This document shows positions 5,340 through 10,367 of a stretch of DNA of 10,367 nt, one piece after another. The notes under the pieces were generated by a model, which was not told the origin of the DNA, did not search any database, and worked only from the letters and a program-made list of their open reading frames with translations. The position numbers and the translations under genes were made by a program. This DNA comes from Bacillota bacterium (lineage in GTDB: Bacteria; Bacillota; Clostridia; Lachnospirales; Bianqueaceae). Position 1 is the first letter of the stretch; each line of letters opens with the position of its first letter. The stretch is from NCBI GenBank assembly GCA_017467985.1, contig JAFUJY010000041.1, forward strand, positions 1 to 10,367, given 5' to 3'.

Positions 5340-7319
5340 GTGCCGCAAAAAAATGAACATCACGAGTGGCTGTTTAAGTGGATTACGCCCCTTCAGGCTA
5401 TGCGTGTTTGTGTTGTATTGGTGCTTCTCTTTTCGTGTATGGCGCTGGGGGCTGCTGCAGGGTGGTGCTTCACGCGTACGGCGAACAGCAATGTAACGTA
5501 TGAATATAAAGCGGTTTCGATAGAGGAGTATCTGGAGAAAAATGGTACTTCGGTGTTGTCCTATGATGAGTTTGAGAATCAAGTTGCGGTGATGATGACT
5601 GAGGATTTGATCAATACCATTTTGAATGAGTATCTGGAGGCCAATCAGCATAAGCTCCAGGGCTACAAAGTGTATGAGATGGTATATCGTCAAAAGGAAG
5701 GAAAGTTCCATATTCAGATGCAGTCCGGCCTTTTCAGAGTTCCGGTGCAGGCCAAGATGGAGGTTTCCTGGGACAGCGTGAATAAAGAGATTGTAATTGT
5801 CTTTTCTCAGGCTCGTCAGGGAGAGGATGACAGTTTTTGGGGCAGCTGGATGAGCGCACCTCAGATGCCGGAGGTGCGGGTCCCGGTGTCTATGCTGGGG
5901 CTGCCGGATTGGATACGGGTTGTGGATGTGAAACTGAACACCAATGAAATGCTGCTGTATCTCCAGCCGGATTTGCTCGCATTGGTAAAGCGGGCACGGG
6001 AGAACATCCAGGTGGATGGAGTTTATTTGGATTGGCAGTCTTATCTGGAAGATTGTCCCATGATTATTCGAAGACTCCATCGCATTGCCAATGGGGATAA
6101 TGTCACCACCGCAGATGTGCGCACGTTTTTGAAGATTATGATTGACCGGCAGGAGGAACTGCTGACGGTTCTGGCGGTGGCGGACCAGTCCGCCGTGGCC
6201 GGGTTTATTGAACGGTATCAAGATTTTCTGACGGATGATATCACGCTGGAGGCTTGCCAGCAGCGTCGCGACAATATAGAAGAGCATATTCGTATCGATG
6301 CGGCCAGACAGCTATTAAAGTCCTTGGAAAGTTATATAGAAGAGGGCGTTGGCTTGACGCCGCCACAGCTGCAGGTTTCCGGGGAAAGTGTGGACAATTC
6401 CTATGTGAATTTCACCGATCGATCCAAGCTGGAAGGAACGGCTATTGTGATACAAACAGAATCTTCCGGCGGCGATGCCCAGTTGGAGTGGACTCCGGAA
6501 GCAGCCTTGGTTGTGGATGCGGGTGTTATTTATGATTATAATGTTTCGGCATTTATTACCCCTAAGTGGATCGCTCAGCAGTATCCGCTGGACATCCCCC
6601 ATGTGAATTTTCTGGATAAAATTCGTTTTTATTACCAGGCTCAGACGGGGACAGCGGTGGTGCTGATTACAGAGCAGGATGGAAATATCAAGGTGCTGAA
6701 TGATACCGGGTACGAAGTGATGAGTGTAGTGCAGGTGGAGAAACTGTATCCCGGATACACCAGAACACCGGTCATTGCGGTGGTGCCAGATATGGAGAAT
6801 GCTACGCGGACTGCTATTGTGGAAGTTTTAGGTGCTGAAATAGGAGAAGGAGAGATCTTGACCCGTTATATGTGCGTATGTTCCAATTCTGCATTTGTGG
6901 TGTTCTCCACCGAGGAGCATGCAGAGCGAGTTCGCAGTGCGGTGCTGGAATATGACGAAGAGTGGCTGGTCATGGACTATGATGTTTCGGATTATCAGCA
7001 GTATATGTATGTCCACCCGGGAGTGAATGGTACGATTTTCCCGGCGGAAAATATTGCACAGCTGACGGTGCGCACCATTCCTGAGGCTGGACTGCAGAAG
7101 CTGTTAGACAAGGCAGTTCAGTTAAACTTAGTGAACAAGCGCCAGTCCATCGATTACTACTATTATATAGGGTCTTATGTATATACTCATTTTACCAGTG
7201 GTAAAGAATGTGTATTCCGGGTGAATGATAACGAAGAGATTATTAGCTGCCGCTCGGTGGCAAGTGCCGAGGCCAACTGGGATCTGCCCCCGTTCTTTGT
7301 GCTGGAGGCCAGCAGATAA
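5340..7319 (+). CDS. Unidentified single-pass membrane protein with large extracytoplasmic region
   Basis: I do not recognise this 659-residue protein. A short, partly basic cytoplasmic tail precedes one hydrophobic segment (about 22-45), with no signal peptidase or lipobox site, so it is probably an N-terminally anchored protein facing outward. Residues about 85-210 run TEDLINTILNEYLE, then alternating beta strands, then VRVPVSMLGLPDWIRVVDVKLN and a strand. This order recalls the YpmS/DUF2140 family (small, membrane-anchored, lipid-binding-like fold), but that is recall, not a search. A helical region (about 235-335) follows, with a possible coiled coil at 305-335, then a beta-rich C-terminal half containing WTPEAAL (384-390) and a Y-rich stretch (606-609). 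The start is GTG 5340, with GGAGGTG 6 bases upstream; the TTG at 5325 would precede the ribosome binding site. It has its own promoter and terminator, hence is monocistronic. Confidence 0.85.
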   Translation: MPQKNEHHEWLFKWITPLQAMRVCVVLVLLFSCMALGAAAGWCFTRTANSNVTYEYKAVSIEEYLEKNGTSVLSYDEFENQVAVMMTEDLINTILNEYLEANQHKLQGYKVYEMVYRQKEGKFHIQMQSGLFRVPVQAKMEVSWDSVNKEIVIVFSQARQGEDDSFWGSWMSAPQMPEVRVPVSMLGLPDWIRVVDVKLNTNEMLLYLQPDLLALVKRARENIQVDGVYLDWQSYLEDCPMIIRRLHRIANGDNVTTADVRTFLKIMIDRQEELLTVLAVADQSAVAGFIERYQDFLTDDITLEACQQRRDNIEEHIRIDAARQLLKSLESYIEEGVGLTPPQLQVSGESVDNSYVNFTDRSKLEGTAIVIQTESSGGDAQLEWTPEAALVVDAGVIYDYNVSAFITPKWIAQQYPLDIPHVNFLDKIRFYYQAQTGTAVVLITEQDGNIKVLNDTGYEVMSVVQVEKLYPGYTRTPVIAVVPDMENATRTAIVEVLGAEIGEGEILTRYMCVCSNSAFVVFSTEEHAERVRSAVLEYDEEWLVMDYDVSDYQQYMYVHPGVNGTIFPAENIAQLTVRTIPEAGLQKLLDKAVQLNLVNKRQSIDYYYYIGSYVYTHFTSGKECVFRVNDNEEIISCRSVASAEANWDLPPFFVLEASR

Positions 7320-7322
7320 AAT

Positions 7323-7359
7323 AAAAGCTCTGATCCGCAATAAATGGGTCAGAGCTTTT
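7323..7359. terminator. Bidirectional terminator between convergent genes
   Basis: AAAAGCTCTGA (7323-7333) pairs with TCAGAGCTTTT (7349-7359). The stem is extended by T-G and two C-G pairs to a 9-base loop (7337-7345). The A-rich left side and T-rich right side let it work in both directions. It starts 4 bases after the plus-strand stop and ends 6 bases before the minus-strand stop at 7365. Confidence 0.92.
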
Positions 7360-7364
7360 GTGTT

Positions 7365-8108
7365 TTAAAGATAAGCGCCGTCCAGTGTGAGAACTTGGGC
7401 GTTCATGTAGGAGCTTTCGGGACCGGCTAAAAACCAGGTCAAATCGGCCACTTCCTCGGGACGGCCAAACCGGCCGGCGGGAATTTCTTCCGCCAATGCC
7501 TGACGATCCTCTGGGCTCAGACAATGATTCATGGGGGTGTCGATGACTCCGCAGGCGATGGCGTTGATCCGGATGCCGGAGGGGGCAACCTCCTTACCCA
7601 AGGCCCGGGTAAAGGCGTTTATAGCCCCTTTGGAGGCGGAATAGGCCACTTCCATAGAGGAACCCACATTGCCCCACATGGAAGAAATATTGATAATAGA
7701 ACCCCTTTGGCGGGCAATCATGGATGGGAGCACGGCCTTGCAGCAGGCAAAGACGGATTTGACATTGGTGTTCATGACCAGGTCCCAATCGGCCTCGCTC
7801 ATGTCTTGGAGCAGGGAGAAAAAGGCAATACCTGCATTGTTGACCAAAACATCGGGGGCCGGATCCTCAGCCAGAATCTGCTGAAACATTTTGTCCACAG
7901 ACGCATAGTCAGAGACGTCTGCCTGCAGAATATGAATCGGGACATGATAGGTGTTTTTGAATGTGGAGGCCAAGGTGTGTAAGTCCTCCATGTGTCGATT
8001 GCCCTGAAGAAACAATCGGTAGCCGCCCCGGGCGAAACGCTCTGTAATTTTTTTGCCGATGCCCCCGGATGCGCCTGTAATAATTACGGAAGGAATTTGA
8101 TCTTTCAT
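7365..8108 (-). CDS. Short-chain dehydrogenase/reductase (FabG-like, classical SDR)
   Basis: This 247-residue protein has the full classical SDR pattern. It includes the cofactor loop TGASGGIG (11-18), D64 and V65 after the third strand, NNAG (90-93), N115 in the NTNVK segment, and the catalytic S143, Y156 and K160 (YSASK). IACGVIDTPM (184-193) and a C-terminal LDGAYL stretch complete it. It should act as a soluble NAD(P)-dependent oxidoreductase. It resembles 3-oxoacyl-ACP reductase, but no fatty-acid genes are nearby, so assigning fabG would be unsafe. No residue after the second strand clearly settles NADP versus NAD. The ATG at 8108 places the motif at the normal distance, but there is no good Shine-Dalgarno within 15 bases; the nearest, AAGG, is about 19 bases upstream. 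It is convergent with the gene to its left and divergent from the YitT-family gene. Confidence 0.9.
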   Translation of the reverse strand: MKDQIPSVIITGASGGIGKKITERFARGGYRLFLQGNRHMEDLHTLASTFKNTYHVPIHILQADVSDYASVDKMFQQILAEDPAPDVLVNNAGIAFFSLLQDMSEADWDLVMNTNVKSVFACCKAVLPSMIARQRGSIINISSMWGNVGSSMEVAYSASKGAINAFTRALGKEVAPSGIRINAIACGVIDTPMNHCLSPEDRQALAEEIPAGRFGRPEEVADLTWFLAGPESSYMNAQVLTLDGAYL

Positions 8109-8159
8109 AAAAAATAATGCAATATCGCCTTAAATAAAAATATTTTTTGCGAATCTCCT

Positions 8160-8187
8160 ATTGTATTTTGTGAAGAAAAAGAGTAAA
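8160..8187 (-). promoter_or_regulatory. Candidate promoter of the SDR gene
   Basis: On the minus strand TACAAT (8165-8160) is a good -10, and TTTACT (8187-8182) lies 16 bases upstream as a moderate -35. It would give a leader of about 45 bases. It overlaps the candidate plus-strand promoter of the YitT-family gene. Confidence 0.4.
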
Positions 8188-8189
8188 AT
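8161..8189 (+). promoter_or_regulatory. Candidate promoter of the YitT-family gene
   Basis: TTGTAT (8161-8166) and TAAAAT (8184-8189) are separated by 17 bases. The -35 overlaps the -10 of the divergent SDR promoter. The hexamers and spacer are the same as those of the AraC gene's candidate promoter. Confidence 0.45.
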
Positions 8190-8205
8190 ATAAGCCATCA
8201 GGCTA

Positions 8206-8238
8206 TGCAAATGATACCATATTCATATGAATTTTGCA
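8206..8238. promoter_or_regulatory. Palindrome in the 5' leader of the YitT-family gene
   Basis: ATTCATATGAAT (8221-8232) is a perfect 12-bp palindrome. TGCAAAT (8206-8212) and ATTTTGCA (8231-8238) form an outer inverted repeat with one extra T. The block lies downstream of the candidate promoter and about 20 bases before the start codon, so it could be an operator or an RNA hairpin. No regulator can be named. Confidence 0.35.
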
Positions 8239-8254
8239 AGAGCAGAAAGGAAGA

Positions 8255-9127
8255 ATGAGGAAGATGAAAGGACTAAGCAAGAGAGACGGTTGGGATTTGC
8301 TGCGGGTGAGCCTGGGCGGTATTATTTTGGGCATCGCTTTGAACATGTTCTTTGAACCCTATAATCTGGTGGCCGGCGGTGTCACGGGTTTAAGCATGGT
8401 GGTAAAAGAGGTGACCCAGCGATGGTTCGGCTGGGGAATGCCTCTGTGGCTGTCCAACATCCTTTTTAACGCCCCTCTTTTTGTGGGAGGGTATTTTATA
8501 CAGGGTAAAGGATTTATCCTGAAAACGGGCATTGCAACGCTTTCATTGTCCTTTGGTTTGTATATATCGGAGAGTTGGGGATACCTCAGCGGCGATTTGC
8601 TGATCAATGCCATCTATGGCGGAATTATGGCGGGCTGCGGTATCGGACTGGTTTTAGCGGCCTCGGCCACCACCGGCGGCAGCGACATGCTGGCCAGTAT
8701 TTTGCATCATTTCAGCAAGCATATTTCGGTAGCAACCTATCTGTTCGTTATTGATAGCATTATCATTGGTCTGAGTGTACTGGTATTCGGCGTGCAGTTG
8801 GCATTGTATGCTATTATCGGAATTTACCTGACCTCCTATGTGGCGGATAGAGTGGTGGATGGTATGCACTACAGTAAGGCCCTGTTTATTATCTCGGAAC
8901 GCAACGAAGAGATTTGTGAAAAATTACTAAAGGTTTTGGAGCGAGGGGTGACCGGCATCCCGGTGGTTGGCAAATATACCGGGACGCAGAGGGAAATGTT
9001 GTACGTTGTAATGTCTGTAAAGGAGACTGTTGAGGCAAAACGCATTGTAAAAGAGCTGGATCCGGGGGCGTTTTTGATGATTACTGACACCAAAGAAGTG
9101 CTTGGAGAGGGCTTTATGGAGCTATAA
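8255..9127 (+). CDS. YitT-family membrane protein (DUF161/YitT_membrane plus DUF2179)
   Basis: This 290-residue integral membrane protein belongs to the YitT/YqfU/YvjA family. The N-terminal two thirds hold six or seven hydrophobic segments (about 16-34, 38-54, 63-81, 87-105, 115-135, 158-178, 180-196) with the hallmark FEPYNLVAGGVTG (33-45) and ATTGGSDMLA (138-147). A soluble cytoplasmic domain of the DUF2179 type follows (about 204-288), including RGVT (230-233) and a final DPGAFLMITD strand. The family's molecular function is not established. The start is ambiguous: ATG 8255 lies only 3 bases after AGGA, and ATG 8264 (nine bases downstream) lies 12 bases after it. The in-frame TTG at 8234 is unlikely. 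It is divergent from the SDR gene, and no clear terminator follows it. Confidence 0.93.
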   Translation: MRKMKGLSKRDGWDLLRVSLGGIILGIALNMFFEPYNLVAGGVTGLSMVVKEVTQRWFGWGMPLWLSNILFNAPLFVGGYFIQGKGFILKTGIATLSLSFGLYISESWGYLSGDLLINAIYGGIMAGCGIGLVLAASATTGGSDMLASILHHFSKHISVATYLFVIDSIIIGLSVLVFGVQLALYAIIGIYLTSYVADRVVDGMHYSKALFIISERNEEICEKLLKVLERGVTGIPVVGKYTGTQREMLYVVMSVKETVEAKRIVKELDPGAFLMITDTKEVLGEGFMEL

Positions 9128-9214
9128 TTCACAAATTCTTCAAAACTCCGTCAAGTATCATAAAAAAAATAAAAACGATTTGTGGATTTTACCAGTAGAA
9201 TTTTTTGTGAAAAT

Positions 9215-9236
9215 GGTGTATCATTGTTACAACACC
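9215..9236. promoter_or_regulatory. Weak promoter-like element and inverted repeat before the ABC ATPase gene
   Basis: TATCAT at 9219-9224 could be a -10, but no convincing -35 lies at 16-18 bases. GGTGT (9215-9219) and ACACC (9232-9236) form a 5-bp inverted repeat around it, which might be an operator. The gap from 9128 to 9271 must hold the promoter of the following gene unless it is read through from the YitT-family gene. Confidence 0.25.
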
Positions 9237-9271
9237 AGATGTTAAACCAATTTAAGGAGGAACAAACAAAA

Positions 9272-10367
9272 ATGGCAAGTTTGCAACTGAAGAATATTAA
9301 GAAGACATATGGTAACGGCATCACCGCTGTTAATGACTTCAATCTGGACATCGAAGATAAGGAATTTATCATCTTCGTAGGTCCTTCTGGCTGTGGTAAG
9401 TCCACTACCCTGCGTATGGTAGCTGGTCTGGAAGAAATCACCGAGGGTGAACTGTGGATCGGCGACAAGCTGATGAACGACGTAGCTCCCAAGGATCGTG
9501 ATATCGCAATGGTATTCCAGAACTACGCTCTGTATCCCCATATGACAGTTTATGATAACATGGCATTTGGTCTGAAGCTGAGAAAGACTCCTAAGGCTGA
9601 GATCGACAAGCTGGTTAAGGAAGCTGCTCGTATTCTGGAAATCGAGCATCTGTTAGATCGTAAGCCCAAGGCTCTGTCCGGTGGTCAGAGACAGCGTGTA
9701 GCTATGGGTCGTGCTATCGTTCGTAACCCCAAGGTATTCCTGATGGACGAGCCTCTGTCCAACCTGGATGCTAAGCTGCGTGTGCAGATGCGTGTTGAGA
9801 TTGCTAAGCTGCATGAGAGACTGCAGGCTACCATCATCTACGTTACCCATGACCAGGTAGAGGCTATGACTCTGGGTACTCGTATCGTAGTTATGAAGGA
9901 CGGTATCATTCAGCAGGTTGACTCTCCCGTTAAGCTGTACAATGAGCCTCAGAACCTGTTCGTTGCTGGTTTCATCGGTTCTCCTCAGATGAACTTCATC
10001 GACGCTGTTCCTGAGAAGAAGGGCGACGATGTATGGATGACCTTCAAGGGCCAGAGCGTTAAGCTGCCCGCTGAGAAGGCTGCTAAGGTTGTTGCTGCAG
10101 GCGTTATCGGTAAGGAAGTTGTTATGGGTATTCGTCCTGAGGACATTCATGAGTCCGAGGATGCTCTGACCAAGAACGCTGACGACGTTATCGTTGCAGA
10201 AGTTGAAGTTACTGAGCTGCTGGGTGCTGAGATGCATCTGCATCTGAACATTGAGGATCTGGATCTGATCGCTACCGTTAATCCTCGTATGCCGGTTAGA
10301 CATGGCGATAAGGTTAAGCTGGCTCTGGATCCTTCCAGAATTCATGTATTCGATAAGGAATCTGAGC
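9272..10367 (+). CDS. Sugar ABC transporter ATP-binding protein, MsmK/UgpC/MalK type (3' end cut by window edge)
   Basis: The 365 codons visible have no stop and run off the right edge. Family members are about 365-375 residues, so only a few residues are missing. The ATPase domain shows Walker A GPSGCGKST (37-45), Q-loop Q83 in VFQNYALYPHM, signature LSGGQRQR (135-142), Walker B VFLMDEP (155-161), SNLD (163-166) and switch H193. The C-terminal MalK-type regulatory OB/TOBE region starts near 235 (FIGSPQMNF), contains GIRPEDIH, and runs to the edge. It should energise import of oligosaccharides or other carbohydrates with partner permeases. No permease gene is in view, and stand-alone MsmX/MsmK-type ATPases in Gram-positives serve several importers. 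The start at ATG 9272 follows AAGGAGG by 11 bases. Codon use resembles rplM-rpsI, suggesting high expression. Confidence 0.96.
   Translation, partial: MASLQLKNIKKTYGNGITAVNDFNLDIEDKEFIIFVGPSGCGKSTTLRMVAGLEEITEGELWIGDKLMNDVAPKDRDIAMVFQNYALYPHMTVYDNMAFGLKLRKTPKAEIDKLVKEAARILEIEHLLDRKPKALSGGQRQRVAMGRAIVRNPKVFLMDEPLSNLDAKLRVQMRVEIAKLHERLQATIIYVTHDQVEAMTLGTRIVVMKDGIIQQVDSPVKLYNEPQNLFVAGFIGSPQMNFIDAVPEKKGDDVWMTFKGQSVKLPAEKAAKVVAAGVIGKEVVMGIRPEDIHESEDALTKNADDVIVAEVEVTELLGAEMHLHLNIEDLDLIATVNPRMPVRHGDKVKLALDPSRIHVFDKESE

Noticed and set aside
5313..6287. Minus-strand open frame of 324 codons opposite the membrane-anchored protein gene
   Set aside because: His/Leu/Ile-rich translation typical of an antisense frame; the plus-strand gene has a promoter, ribosome binding site, membrane segment and terminator.
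9130..9184. Terminator after the YitT-family gene from CACAAAT/ATTTGTG
   Set aside because: The stem is only 7 bp with a 41-base loop and no U tract follows; the A run lies inside the loop.

Overview
The window looks like chromosomal DNA from a low-to-mid GC Gram-positive bacterium of the class Clostridia, perhaps a gut Oscillospiraceae or Lachnospiraceae relative; the family is a guess. The basis is strong purine-rich ribosome binding sites (GGAGG/AAGGAG), near-consensus TTGACA/TATAAT promoters, rho-independent terminators with U tracts, the rplM-rpsI pair, a YitT-family membrane protein and an MsmK/UgpC-type ABC ATPase. No transposase, phage gene, tRNA, rRNA or CRISPR array is visible.

Layout. 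Bases 1-381 hold no gene. They contain small palindromes, a 64-bp tandem repeat with hairpin-forming arms (191-334) and a terminator (342-373). Bases 382-3313 are a tight three-gene minus-strand operon: a Gfo/Idh/MocA oxidoreductase, a ThuA-domain protein and a second, different Gfo/Idh/MocA oxidoreductase. Facing away from it is an AraC-family regulator (3431-4219, plus) that shares a 117-bp intergenic region with overlapping divergent promoters. This is very probably an AraC-controlled sugar or sugar-derivative oxidation module. It has no transporter or glycosidase of its own, and its substrate cannot be read from the sequence.

Bases 4239-5258 are the ribosomal protein operon rplM-rpsI. It has a consensus promoter, a leader of about 80 nt with a hairpin, and a strong terminator. 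Next comes a single gene of 659 codons with its own strong promoter (5273-5301). It encodes an unidentified single-pass membrane-anchored protein with a large extracytoplasmic part; the first domain is reminiscent of YpmS/DUF2140. A bidirectional terminator (7323-7359) separates it from a convergent short-chain dehydrogenase (7365-8108, minus). That gene is divergent from a YitT-family membrane protein (8255-9127, plus). The window ends inside a highly expressed-looking sugar ABC transporter ATPase (9272 to the edge, almost complete).

The parts most worth a second look are the AraC/oxidoreductase/ThuA module, the uncharacterised 659-residue protein, the structured rplM leader with a competing out-of-frame start, and the 64-bp hairpin repeats.
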